A stretch of 64,000 nt of DNA, taken from positions 62,001 through 126,000 of the forward strand of contig NZ_JBHSNF010000001.1 in assembly GCF_042657065.1 (NCBI RefSeq), written 5' to 3'. The stretch's first letter is position 1. Every line of letters begins with the position of its first letter. The notes beneath the pieces are model-generated. The model was not told the DNA's origin, made no database searches, and saw only the letters and a program-made list of their open reading frames with translations. Shown in pieces: positions 41,180 to 50,767 of this stretch. The translations under genes and the position numbers were made by a program. The stretch comes from Rhodanobacter ginsengisoli (GTDB lineage Bacteria > Pseudomonadota > Gammaproteobacteria > Xanthomonadales > Rhodanobacteraceae).

Positions 41180-42193
41180 ATGTCCCTGATCAACCGCCAG
41201 CTGCGCCTCAAGACCCGCCCCGAAGGCCTGGTCCAGCGCGACAACTTCGACCTGGTCGAGCAAGCCGTGCCCGAGCTGAAGGAGGGCGAGGTGCTGGTGC
41301 GCACGCTGTATATCTCGATGGACCCGACCAATCGCGTGTGGATGCGCGACATCCCGCAATACCTGCCGCCGGTGGCGATCGGCGAGGTGATGCGCGCGCT
41401 GGGCCTGGGCCGCGTGGTGGCCTCGCGCTCGTCGAAGTACGACGAGGGCGATCTGGTGCAGGGCGTCACCGGCTGGCAGGATTATCTGGTTCTGCATGAG
41501 GACGCCAAGGGCTACGTGCGCCTGCCCGCCGATCCCGGCATCCCGTTGCCGACCCTGCTCGGCGCCTGCGGCATGAGCGGCGTCACCGCCTACTACGGGT
41601 TGACCGACATCGCCCCGGTGCAAGCCGGCGAAACCCTGGTGATCTCCGCCGCCGCCGGCTCGGTCGGCTCCATCGCCGGCCAGATCGGCAAGATCCGCGG
41701 CGCCCGCGTGGTTGGCATCTGCCGCGGTGCCGACAAATGCCGTCACCTCGTCGACGAGCTGGGCTTCGATGCCGCGGTCGACTACAAGTCGGGGGACTTC
41801 AAGCAGCAACTCAAGGCGGCCACGCCGGACGGAGTGCATGTGAATTTCGAGAACGTGGGCGGCGAGGTGATGCGCACGGTGCTGTCGCGCATGGTGATCG
41901 GCGGGCGCATCGCGCTGTGCGGGCTGATCTCCGGCTACAACAGCGGCGAAAGGCCGAGCGACGACTTCAGCCCATTCATCATGAAGCGGCTCAGCATGCG
42001 CGGGTTTCTGGTGCTCGATTACACCAAGACGAAGGAGGCGGTGGGGGCCATCGCGGGGTGGATTCGGGAGGGGAAGCTGAAGGCGGAGGAGACGGTGGAG
42101 GAGGGATTGGAGAATGCACCGGTGGTGCTCAATCGGTTGTTTGATGGGAGTCATCGGGGGAAGCTGGTGTTGCGGGTAGACCCGCAGGCGTAG
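41180..42193 (+). CDS. NADP-dependent medium-chain oxidoreductase (CurA/PTGR-like)
   Basis: A 337-residue zinc-free MDR enzyme that reduces C=C bonds of enones or enals with NADPH. It has the family start NRQLRLKTRPEGLV, the YISMDPTNRVWM block, and AAAGSVGSIAGQIGKIRGARVVG as the nucleotide-binding site. These are typical of curcumin/prostaglandin reductases and of leukotriene B4 12-hydroxydehydrogenase. It lies last in the LysR-linked row, with a REP-like element before it. The last 55 or so codons change style to GGG, CGG, GTG and GAG, unlike the GGC/CGC-rich rest. Confidence 0.88.
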   Translation: MSLINRQLRLKTRPEGLVQRDNFDLVEQAVPELKEGEVLVRTLYISMDPTNRVWMRDIPQYLPPVAIGEVMRALGLGRVVASRSSKYDEGDLVQGVTGWQDYLVLHEDAKGYVRLPADPGIPLPTLLGACGMSGVTAYYGLTDIAPVQAGETLVISAAAGSVGSIAGQIGKIRGARVVGICRGADKCRHLVDELGFDAAVDYKSGDFKQQLKAATPDGVHVNFENVGGEVMRTVLSRMVIGGRIALCGLISGYNSGERPSDDFSPFIMKRLSMRGFLVLDYTKTKEAVGAIAGWIREGKLKAEETVEEGLENAPVVLNRLFDGSHRGKLVLRVDPQA

Positions 42194-42296
42194 TCTTGCC
42201 TTTCCGCAGCGCATGCTTCCGACTTGCCGGTCGCTCGAAATCTGGTTCTTCAGCTATCCAGTGATCGCATGCCGAAAATATGGAGAGGAGCTAAGG

Positions 42297-43058
42297 ATGG
42301 GAGTGCCTAAGAATCTGTTGTTGCTCCACAGGGGCGAAGAAGAAGTTCGCCAGAAGAACATTTCGGTCGTAACCGCCGATCCAGATTTGGTCGCCCATCT
42401 CGATCTAACGGAGCGGGCGATGGACTTGATTGATGTCTTCGTCCGCCAGCAAGTTGAACTCGATGACGATGGCCGCGCGATCCAACACTTGGGCATTCGT
42501 GTGTTCAATGGACTGGCGACAGCTTGGAAACTAATGGCGTCCGGTTACTACCAGAAAGCCGGGCTGATCCAGCGGGATCTCATCGAAACCATTTATCTGA
42601 TCAACTATTTTCATATCAACCCTGAGACCCTTCCTGTTTGGCGTGTTGCTGATCGCAAGCAGCTTCAACGCGAATTTGGTCCAGTGGCCATTCGTAAAGC
42701 ACTTGATACTCATGATGGACGAGGCAAGTCCGCGCGTGAGGGGATTTACTACAAGTTCTGCAACCTTGCAGGTCACCCCACCAGGGCGGGCTTTGACATG
42801 CTGCGCCCCAAGGGTGGGGCCGCAATTATCGGCCCGTTTCCCGACAATGCGGCGCTTCGGGCCCTGCTTGAGGAGCAAGGATCACTCGCGGTTCAAGCCG
42901 GTTTTGCTCTATCCGTGTGGCTTGAATTGGAGGCTCCGATGGCTAGCTCTACCGCGCATCGATTCCTCACCGGGGCGATGGACTATTCCGGCCGATTTCT
43001 AGGCAAGGTTTACTCACCAGAAGATAGGGCAGATGTGGATCGTCTCTATTGCCGGTAG
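42297..43058 (+). CDS. Hypothetical protein (253 aa), atypical composition
   Basis: Not recognised with certainty. The protein is mainly helical and soluble, with stretches such as LDLTERAMDLIDVFVRQQ and YYQKAGLIQRDLIETIYLI. These resemble the helix-rich DUF5677-like proteins often found in accessory regions, which is only an impression. The ATG follows GGAGAGGAG. Codon use is less GC-biased than its neighbours (for example TTG TTG TTG CTC), pointing to recent transfer. It is bounded by intergenic repeats on both sides. Confidence 0.65.
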   Translation: MGVPKNLLLLHRGEEEVRQKNISVVTADPDLVAHLDLTERAMDLIDVFVRQQVELDDDGRAIQHLGIRVFNGLATAWKLMASGYYQKAGLIQRDLIETIYLINYFHINPETLPVWRVADRKQLQREFGPVAIRKALDTHDGRGKSAREGIYYKFCNLAGHPTRAGFDMLRPKGGAAIIGPFPDNAALRALLEEQGSLAVQAGFALSVWLELEAPMASSTAHRFLTGAMDYSGRFLGKVYSPEDRADVDRLYCR

Positions 43059-43190
43059 CGAAGTCCGGACAGTGAGGTAAGCGTCAAAGCGCACTTCAAA
43101 TGCGCCTGCATCCGGAAGGAGCTGCGCAGCTCCTTCAGTCTTTCGTGGACTGTGTTGAATCGAGAGCTTTCGTGCGCCTGCGGCGCCCGA

Positions 43191-43490
43191 GTTACTTATC
43201 TCTTGCATGGCCAAGAGATAAGTAACCAACAGAGAAGGCCACCCCACTTGGCGCTTGCCGGGCATCCCTGCCCGGCAAGTCCGTGAGCTGGGGCCGGGCT
43301 TTTCGACAGGGCATCCTGCCCTGGCGAAAAGGAATCGACATCCGTGTCGACTCCCCTGCGGGCCTGTCGTCCCCAGCTCACCGCCGCACAGGGGCCCCGG
43401 GTAGAGCAGCGGGCCATCCTGGCCCGCACTCGGTGCGCCGCCGCTGCGCGGCGGCAAGAGCGGCGGAGCAGAAGCAGCGGAGCAGAAGCA
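43191..43490. repeat. Hairpin-cluster repeat, copy 1
   Basis: This gap (43059-43675) has no credible gene but an ordered set of stems: 43191-43226 (15-base perfect GTTACTTATCTCTTG arm), 43255-43278, 43300-43330, 43331-43354 and 43409-43427. The last four all have a loop reading TCC, TCCC or TCCG flanked by CA and TG. An 11-base pair GTGAGCTGGGG/CCCCAGCTCAC (43283-43293 with 43371-43381) encloses two of them. Two tandem copies of GCGGAGCAGAAGCA (43463-43490) follow. A degenerate copy lies at 45681-45804. Similar units are scattered in Xanthomonadales genomes (from memory). Confidence 0.8.
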
Positions 43491-43675
43491 GCGGCGGAAG
43501 GGCTGGGGAGTGGAAATTGACGGCGCAGTCGCGGGCGCTTAATGAAGCCGCGGCGCGGCGGCTTAGCTACGACGCACTCTCGCTGTTGCCATCATGATGG
43601 AATGAATATCGCATCCGGTACGGCGCTGGCGAAGCCAGCGTCGCACCTTCGTTCAAGCATCCGGCTTCGGCCTTC

Positions 43676-44554
43676 TCAGACGTCCTGCCACTGCGCGGCC
43701 GCCGCTTTTGCAAAATCGCGGTACGAGCGTGGTGCATGACCCAGCAGCGTCTGCAGACGCTGGATCTCCTCCGGCGTGGCTGCCGCACCGTCCGACTGGT
43801 AGCGTGCAAGCATCATGCGCAGATCCATGGCGTGCCAGGAGGGCATCATGGTTTTCATGCGACTTTCCAGCGCTGCCAGCTCATTGCCGCCATAGCGGAC
43901 GGGACGTCCAAGCACTTCGCTCCAGATGTTCGCGATCCCGTCACCCGTCAGCCAATCCGGCCCCACCAGTTCGTAGGTTGTGCGCGGTAGCGGTGCCGGA
44001 GCGCGTTCACGGCGCAGCAGTTCGAGGGCGGCCGCTTCACCGATGTCGCGGATATCGACCATGGAGACGCCCTTGTCGCCGATGGGCATGCCATATGTAC
44101 CGGCGGCCAACAACGGATCCTTCTGCCGCAGGTCGTTCTGCATGAAATAGGCGGGCCGCAGCACCGAGGCCGGCAGGTCGAGCGCGTCGATCATGCGCTC
44201 AGCCGTGTACTTGCCCGCAAAGTGCGGGACGTCGACATAGGCCTCGCCCTTGTACACGGACAGATAGACGATGCCCTTGACGCCAGCCTCGCGAGCCAGG
44301 GTCAAGGCCTGCAGTGCCTGGGTCACTTCGTCGGCGACATTCGGCACCAGCAGGAACAGGGTGCTGACGCCTTCGAGCGCGGCCCGGAAGGAATCGGGAT
44401 CCGCCAGCTCACCGGCGACGGCCGTAACGCCTTCCGGGAGGTGTGCGTTCTCGGGTGAGCGGGTCAATGCGCGCACCGGAACATTGGCGCCGCGAAGATG
44501 ATAAAGGACCTGGGTGCCGATCGTGCCGGTGGCTCCGGTAACAAGAATGCTCAT
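43676..44554 (-). CDS. NmrA/SDR-a type NAD(P)-binding protein
   Basis: A 292-residue atypical SDR. It has the Rossmann loop ILVTGATGTIGTQVL (residues 3-17) and the NADP-preferring VRALTRSPENA. The proline-rich LRPAYFMQNDL is typical of NmrA and quinone oxidoreductase QorB relatives. It lacks the YxxxK catalytic pair in the standard place, so it is either a redox sensor or a quinone or enone reductase. ATG 44554 has AGGAG upstream. It is divergent from a LysR gene 116 bases away, its probable regulator. Confidence 0.85.
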   Translation of the reverse strand: MSILVTGATGTIGTQVLYHLRGANVPVRALTRSPENAHLPEGVTAVAGELADPDSFRAALEGVSTLFLLVPNVADEVTQALQALTLAREAGVKGIVYLSVYKGEAYVDVPHFAGKYTAERMIDALDLPASVLRPAYFMQNDLRQKDPLLAAGTYGMPIGDKGVSMVDIRDIGEAAALELLRRERAPAPLPRTTYELVGPDWLTGDGIANIWSEVLGRPVRYGGNELAALESRMKTMMPSWHAMDLRMMLARYQSDGAAATPEEIQRLQTLLGHAPRSYRDFAKAAAAQWQDV

Positions 44555-44670
44555 GGGAAACTCCTCGTCGTGTGACGACATTCGTTGGGGTGGAAACACG
44601 TTAGGTCGTTTCATCCATGCTGCGAAGATGCCAATATCAAGACTTGTCGTCTCAAATGTGGAACATGCCC

Positions 44671-45585
44671 ATGGACCTGCAGGCGCTTACGGATTTCGCA
44701 CTTGTCGCCACGCATGGCGGCTTCGGCCGGGCCAGCCGGATGTCAGGACGCTCCAAGGCGACGCTGTCGCGGCGCGTGGCCGAGCTGGAGCGAAGTCTGG
44801 GCGTGCGGTTGATCGAACGCGGCGGCCAGAGCCTGCGGTTGACCGACGAAGGTCGCGCGCTTCACGAGCGCACGCGCGGCCCGCTTGCCGACATAGCTGA
44901 AGCGGGCGAGGTCGTGACGCTGGGGGCTTCTGTCCCGCGAGGCAGGTTGAGGGTAAGCGCGCCATTGGTACTGGCGCATGTCGCCCTGGCTCGCGTCGGT
45001 GCGCGCTTCGCACTGTCCTGTCCCGAGGTGCAACTGGAGATCGTCGCCGAGGACCGCAAGGTCGATCCTGTCGATGACGGTTTTGATCTGGTGATCCGGG
45101 TTGATCCCTCGCGCGACGAACGACTGGTGGGGCGACGCGTCCTCGATGATCAGCGCGTGGTCGTCGCGCATCCTGAATTTGCCATGCCGGCGCCGCGCTT
45201 CAAAGACGCAGACGTGCCCGAGGTGAAGGCCGTCCTGCCGAGCCGGACCGCCCCTGACCTTGTATGGCGATATCGCACGCAGCAGGGTGGAGCAGAAGCG
45301 GCGGCACGACCGGTGCCGGCTTTGCGGTTGTCCTCCCTCCTGATGGTACGGGAGGCTGTGCTGATGGGAGTGGGCGCCGCGTTGCTACCCAGATTGCTGG
45401 TGGCCGACGACCTGGAGGCGGGACGTCTGGCACTTTGGGGCGTGGACACCCGACCCGCCGTGGAGATATGGGCATTGCGGAACTCGCGCAGGTTGGTTGG
45501 CGCCAAAGTGCGGGCGTTTCTCGATGCGCTGGAAGAAGCCTTCCCTCATCGAGTCTTTGCAAACGCTACGGCGAAGCCCGACTAG
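44671..45585 (+). CDS. LysR-type regulator divergent from the NmrA gene
   Basis: A 304-residue LTTR. The winged helix spans residues 1-60 (FGRASRMSGRSKATLSRRV) and is followed by the effector-binding domain; LMGVGAALLPRLL is the usual late motif. It probably controls the divergent NmrA-family gene. The 116-base intergenic region holds an AGAC-N5-GTCT dyad shortly before the LysR start, a possible T-N11-A-like site. Start choice between ATG 44665 and 44671 is uncertain. Confidence 0.87.
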   Translation: MDLQALTDFALVATHGGFGRASRMSGRSKATLSRRVAELERSLGVRLIERGGQSLRLTDEGRALHERTRGPLADIAEAGEVVTLGASVPRGRLRVSAPLVLAHVALARVGARFALSCPEVQLEIVAEDRKVDPVDDGFDLVIRVDPSRDERLVGRRVLDDQRVVVAHPEFAMPAPRFKDADVPEVKAVLPSRTAPDLVWRYRTQQGGAEAAARPVPALRLSSLLMVREAVLMGVGAALLPRLLVADDLEAGRLALWGVDTRPAVEIWALRNSRRLVGAKVRAFLDALEEAFPHRVFANATAKPD

Positions 45586-45680
45586 GGAGGGTCGCTTGCA
45601 GGACATTCTTGTTTTTGCAGAGGTGCTATCCGGGATTGTCGGTAGGGCTCCGGCAACTGTTCCTGCGTTGCTCTGACTCC

Positions 45681-45804
45681 GGCATCCATGCCCTCGCTTG
45701 TCCGGGCGCAAGGGAGTCGGCATCCGTGTTGACTCTGCGGGCCTGCCTTTCTTCCTCGCCGCCGCACAAGAGCCCGGGGTAGAGCAGCGGGCCATTGTGG
45801 CCCG
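45681..45804. repeat. Hairpin-cluster repeat, copy 2 (shorter)
   Basis: Within the 310-base gap 45586-45895, three stems repeat those of copy 1: GGCA-TCCA-TGCC (45681-45692), GAGTCGGCA-TCCG-TGTTGACTC (45714-45735) and CGGGCCA-TTG-TGGCCCG (45788-45804). The stretch GGGGTAGAGCAGCGGGCCAT is shared almost exactly with copy 1, in the same orientation. The rest of the gap shows no gene; the aldo/keto reductase promoter should lie in its last 80 bases. Confidence 0.75.
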
Positions 45805-45895
45805 GGCCTGGCGGGGACGAATGTGCGCACGAGCGAGTGCGCCGGCGCGCCCGGGCGATTAATCTGCAGGGCCCATACCCTGCTGGAGTCATGCC

Positions 45896-46873
<978 letters not shown>

Positions 46874-46967
46874 GGGCATCCTCGCGGGCAAGATCCGAAA
46901 CCATCGAGCGCATGGCGTGGCGCCGCCGAAACACGTATCGTCCGCGCACCCCATCCGCAGGCGTCCC

Positions 46968-47474
46968 ATGGCCATCCCGAAGCCCTTTGCCCACGCCGGC
47001 TTCCTCAGCTACCTCGAGACGCTCGACGACACGGCGGCGCCCCGCCCCGCGGGTGCTGCACTGTCGCCGCTGCTGGCCAGGCTGCTGTGGCCGGGGGATG
47101 GCGCTGCCCGCTCCGGTGAAGTCGTCGGCGACCTGATCCGCTTGCTGCAGGCGCGCCGGACGATGCTGCAGGTGGCGTTCGAGACGGAGCAGGTGGCCGA
47201 CGAGCTGCGCCGCTATCAGAAGTTCGCCAAGCCGGGCCAGCCCTCGCCGCATATCGTCCAGCTGCGCCGCCAGCAGGCGACGACCCGGCTGGCCTGCAGC
47301 CAGTCGCGGCAGGCGTTCGTGCAGGCCTGCGCCGCGTTCGTGCGCGACGCCGGCATCGAGGTGCCGCCGCGGGTGGCGCTGGAAGTGTTCGTGGGTCGCT
47401 GGATCGAGATCAACCTGCCCGGCGACGTCGCCCCCGCCGATGGGCTGGCGGGGCGGGTCGATCCGCAGGCCTGA
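46968..47474 (+). CDS. Hypothetical protein (168 aa)
   Basis: Not recognised. The product is soluble and mostly helical, with an amphipathic middle part (LIRLLQARRTMLQVAFETEQ, then LRRYQKFAKPGQ) and a second helical stretch around VQACAAFVRDAGIEV. No signal peptide or metal motif is seen. GC-ending codons and fit with the genome support a real gene. The start could be ATG 46968 or an upstream alternative in the frame open from 46917. It is convergent with the large propeller protein gene at 47490. Confidence 0.6.
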   Translation: MAIPKPFAHAGFLSYLETLDDTAAPRPAGAALSPLLARLLWPGDGAARSGEVVGDLIRLLQARRTMLQVAFETEQVADELRRYQKFAKPGQPSPHIVQLRRQQATTRLACSQSRQAFVQACAAFVRDAGIEVPPRVALEVFVGRWIEINLPGDVAPADGLAGRVDPQA

Positions 47475-47489
47475 GCCTGCGTCCGGCAG

Positions 47490-50400
47490 TTACAGCGCGA
47501 TCGGCTTGCCGCCGGCGGCCTTGAGCTTGTCGTTGAGCTGCCGCTTCAGCTGCGTCCATGCGTCGAGCGTGGCGCCCAGCGTGCCGTTGAGGCTGGCATA
47601 GGAAGCCCGTGCGTCGGCGCCGGGATCGGCGTCGGCGCCATCGACGGCTTGAGCCAGCCTGGCCAGGTTCATCGACAACGCGCGCAGGCTGTCGGTGCGC
47701 CTGGGCGGGCTGCCCATGGAGTTGCGCGGATCCGGATGCAGCACCACGCCGGACAGGTCCTGCGCCGTGGTCAGCAACGCCACGATCTGCGCGTGCAGTG
47801 CGCCTCGGACCTGGGGCAACCGGGCATCCAGTGCCTTGAGCAACTTGTCGGCCTCGGTGCTCGCGGCGGCGGCGCGGAGCTGGGCCTGCTCGACCTGGCG
47901 TGCCAGCGCGAACTCACGCTGCATCGCGGCGATGGACACCTTCACCCGCGGATCGGGTGACAGCTGCAGCGGCTGCCGATAGGTCTTGCCGTCCACCTGC
48001 AGCACGATGCGGTAGGACCCCAGTGGCGCCCACACGCCTTCCGCGGGCCCGCGCTCGGACTCGACGCCGGCCGGTGGCGTGTAGTGCAGGTCCCACACGA
48101 AACGATGCATGCCGGCGGCGGTCGACAGGCGCAGCGGCTGCGGCACCCATTCGGGTGCGTAGGCGAGCCTGGCCGGATCCAGCATCGGTGGCTTGTCCGC
48201 GCTGCTGTAGCTGCGCACGGTGTGTCCCTGCGCGTCGAGCACGGTCAGGGTCAACGGTCCCTTCACGCCGGCCGGCAAGGCGTAGTCGATGATCGCGCCG
48301 TCGGGCGGATTCGCCGCGGTCGGCTCGTCCTTGGGCAGCGGCGTGCCGGTGAAGCTGGGCGTGCGCACGCGGATCGCCTCGGCGGGCTTGAACAGGGTGA
48401 CCGCCCCGGCAGGCACGCCGGCGACCTGACGCAGTGCGCTGGCGTCGTCCATGATCCAGAAGCCGCGGCCGTGGGTGGCCAGCACCAGGTCGTCGCCGTG
48501 GATGTCGATGTCGCGCACCGAGGTCATCGGCAGGTTCTGCTGCAGCGATTGCCACCGCGCCCCGTCGTCGAACGACACATACATGCCCCTCTCGGTGCCG
48601 GCGTAGAGCAGGCCCTTGCGCTGCGGATCGGCGCGCACCACGTTGACGAAGCTGTCGCGTGGAATGCCGCCGTCGATGCGCTGCCAGCTGCTGCCGCCAT
48701 CGCCGGTGCGGTAGATGTACGGCGTGTCGTCGTCGAGGCGGTGGCGATCCACCGCCAGGTACGCCACGTTGGCGTCGAACGGCGACAGCTCGATGCCGGC
48801 GATCTTCGACCACGGTGTCAGCGCGTTCGGCGTCACCTGGCGCCAGTGCGTGCCGTCGTCGTCCGTGCGCCAGACCAGGCCGTCGTCGGTGCCGACCCAC
48901 AGCGCATGGCCGTTCAGGGGCGAGGGCGCGATGGTGTAGATCACCCCGCGCCGCTGGTCGACGTGGTTGTCGTCGGCCGCCGTGGTGGGGTCGAGCGTGG
49001 CCGGCGTGCCGGCATCCTCGCGGGTGAGGTCGGGGCTGATCGGTGCCCAGTGGTCGCCGCCGTCGGTGGTGCGGAACAAGCGCTGGTTGGCGAAGTACAG
49101 CGTCTTCGTGCCGCGCCTGGAGAACGTCAGCGGCAGCGTCCACGCGCCGCGGTAGTGCGCCGCCGGGTAGGCCAGGGTGGGGTCGATGTTGCGGGTCTGG
49201 TTGGTGCGCGTGTCGAGCTTGTCGACCTTGTCGCCGTAGACGATGTCGTGGTCGTCCGGGTCCGGCGCGATCATGCCGCTCTCGCCGCCCGCGGTGACCT
49301 CGTGGAACTGTTCCATGGTGATGCCGTCGTGGCTCTGGCCGCGGCTGGGCAGCGCCACCGCGCCGGAATCCTGCTGCGCGCCATAGACCCAGTAGGGGAA
49401 CTGGTTGTCGGTGCTGACATGGTAGATCTGCGCGGTCGGCTGGTTCAGCCAGCTCGACCAGGTCTTGCCGCCGTTGAGGGTGATCACGGTGCCCTGGTCG
49501 ATGCCGAGGATCTGCCGGTCCGGATTCGTCGGATCGATCCACATCTGGTGGAAATCGTCGCCGGTGGGATCGCCCTTCAGCGCGATGAACTGCTTGCCGC
49601 CGTCGTCCGAGCGCAACACGATGGTGTTCATCACGTAGACGCGGTCGGCGTTTTTCGGATCCACCGTGAGCCGGCAGAAATACCAGCCGCGCTTCCAGAT
49701 GCGCTGGTCGGCGGTGACATGCTCCCAGTGCGCGCCGCCGTCGTCGGACCGGTACAGGCCGCCTTCGCCATCGGCGGCATCGACCAGCGCGTACACGCGG
49801 TTCGGCTGGCTCGGCGCCAGCGCGATGCCGATGCGGCCCGGATGCGCGGGAAAGCCGTTGCCCTGCACCGGGCTCCAGTGGCTGCCGCCGTCATGCGAGA
49901 CGTACAGGCCGCTGCCCGGCCCGTTCGACGGCGGGTACACGCTCCATGGCGGACGGCGGGTCTGCCACAACGCCGCGTAGATCGTGTTCGGATCGCCGGG
50001 CTTGAATGCCAGGTCGATCGCGCCGGTGTCGTTGTCCTTGAACAGCACCTTGCTCCAGTGCGCGCCGCCGTCGGTGGAGCGGAACACGCCGCGCTCGGCG
50101 TTCGGGCCGTAGGCATGGCCCAGCGCCGCCACGAACACCACGTCCGGGTTGCGCGGATCGACCAGCACGCTGGCGATCTGGCGGCTGTCCTCCAGTCCGA
50201 TGTGCTTCCAGTGCGCGCCGGCGTCGGTGCTCTTGTACATGCCGTTGCCGTGCGCGATGTCCGAGCGCATGTCGGCTTCGCCGCTGCCCACGTAGATCGT
50301 CTTCGGGTCCGACGGCGCCAGCGCCAGCGCGCCGATCGAGCCGACGTTCCCGTCGTCGAAGATCGGCTGCCAGGTGCGCCCCGCATCCGCCGTGGCCCAC

Positions 50401-50600
50401 ACGCCGCCGTCGACCGAACCGAAATAGAAATGCCGGCTGTCGCCGGGAATCCCCGCCACCGTCAGCACGCGGCCGCCGCGGAACGGCCCGACCAGTCGCC
50501 AGCTCAGTCCCTGGTACAGCGAGGGGTCGACCGTGGCATGCGCGGCGAACGTGGTGGCGAGGCCAAGGGCAAACACGGTGAGGCAGCGACGCAGGCGCAT
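47490..50600 (-). CDS. Large secreted BNR/sortilin-type beta-propeller protein 1
   Basis: A 1036-residue exported protein (signal peptide 1-23). Residues about 30-730 hold many BNR/Asp-box repeats (for example VWATADAGRTWQPIF, MYKSTDAGAHWKHIG) that build a VPS10/sortilin-like propeller, ending in LVLATHGRGFWIMDD. After it come an Ig-like module with the sequence SFTGTPLPKDEPTAANPPDG near its start and a C-terminal helical bundle. No hydrolase residues can be assigned. Automated annotation may call such proteins glycosyl hydrolase, which is doubtful. Paralogues lie at 56352-59573 and 60805 onward. ATG 50600 has a GGGGGAT Shine-Dalgarno. Confidence 0.85.
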   Translation of the reverse strand: MRLRRCLTVFALGLATTFAAHATVDPSLYQGLSWRLVGPFRGGRVLTVAGIPGDSRHFYFGSVDGGVWATADAGRTWQPIFDDGNVGSIGALALAPSDPKTIYVGSGEADMRSDIAHGNGMYKSTDAGAHWKHIGLEDSRQIASVLVDPRNPDVVFVAALGHAYGPNAERGVFRSTDGGAHWSKVLFKDNDTGAIDLAFKPGDPNTIYAALWQTRRPPWSVYPPSNGPGSGLYVSHDGGSHWSPVQGNGFPAHPGRIGIALAPSQPNRVYALVDAADGEGGLYRSDDGGAHWEHVTADQRIWKRGWYFCRLTVDPKNADRVYVMNTIVLRSDDGGKQFIALKGDPTGDDFHQMWIDPTNPDRQILGIDQGTVITLNGGKTWSSWLNQPTAQIYHVSTDNQFPYWVYGAQQDSGAVALPSRGQSHDGITMEQFHEVTAGGESGMIAPDPDDHDIVYGDKVDKLDTRTNQTRNIDPTLAYPAAHYRGAWTLPLTFSRRGTKTLYFANQRLFRTTDGGDHWAPISPDLTREDAGTPATLDPTTAADDNHVDQRRGVIYTIAPSPLNGHALWVGTDDGLVWRTDDDGTHWRQVTPNALTPWSKIAGIELSPFDANVAYLAVDRHRLDDDTPYIYRTGDGGSSWQRIDGGIPRDSFVNVVRADPQRKGLLYAGTERGMYVSFDDGARWQSLQQNLPMTSVRDIDIHGDDLVLATHGRGFWIMDDASALRQVAGVPAGAVTLFKPAEAIRVRTPSFTGTPLPKDEPTAANPPDGAIIDYALPAGVKGPLTLTVLDAQGHTVRSYSSADKPPMLDPARLAYAPEWVPQPLRLSTAAGMHRFVWDLHYTPPAGVESERGPAEGVWAPLGSYRIVLQVDGKTYRQPLQLSPDPRVKVSIAAMQREFALARQVEQAQLRAAAASTEADKLLKALDARLPQVRGALHAQIVALLTTAQDLSGVVLHPDPRNSMGSPPRRTDSLRALSMNLARLAQAVDGADADPGADARASYASLNGTLGATLDAWTQLKRQLNDKLKAAGGKPIAL

Positions 50601-50767
50601 GGACAATCCCCCGGGGACGGGCAAGCTCAAAGCCGTGAGTGTAGGGCGCTTCGGCAGGTGACGCTTATGGGCCGAAAGTCACGGGAGCGGCTGGGCGGGT
50701 TGCTTGCGACCGCCGATTCATCCGATCGATGCCGCAGATCGCCGATGGCGTCCGGTGGCCGCTCCGA

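Noticed and set aside
43400..43427. tRNA-like pattern GGGTAGAGCAGCGGGCC
   Set aside because: It resembles the D-arm and anticodon stem of a tRNA, but no acceptor stem, T-loop (GGTTCGAATCC-type) or correct spacing is present. It is part of the hairpin repeat, also seen at 45778-45804.
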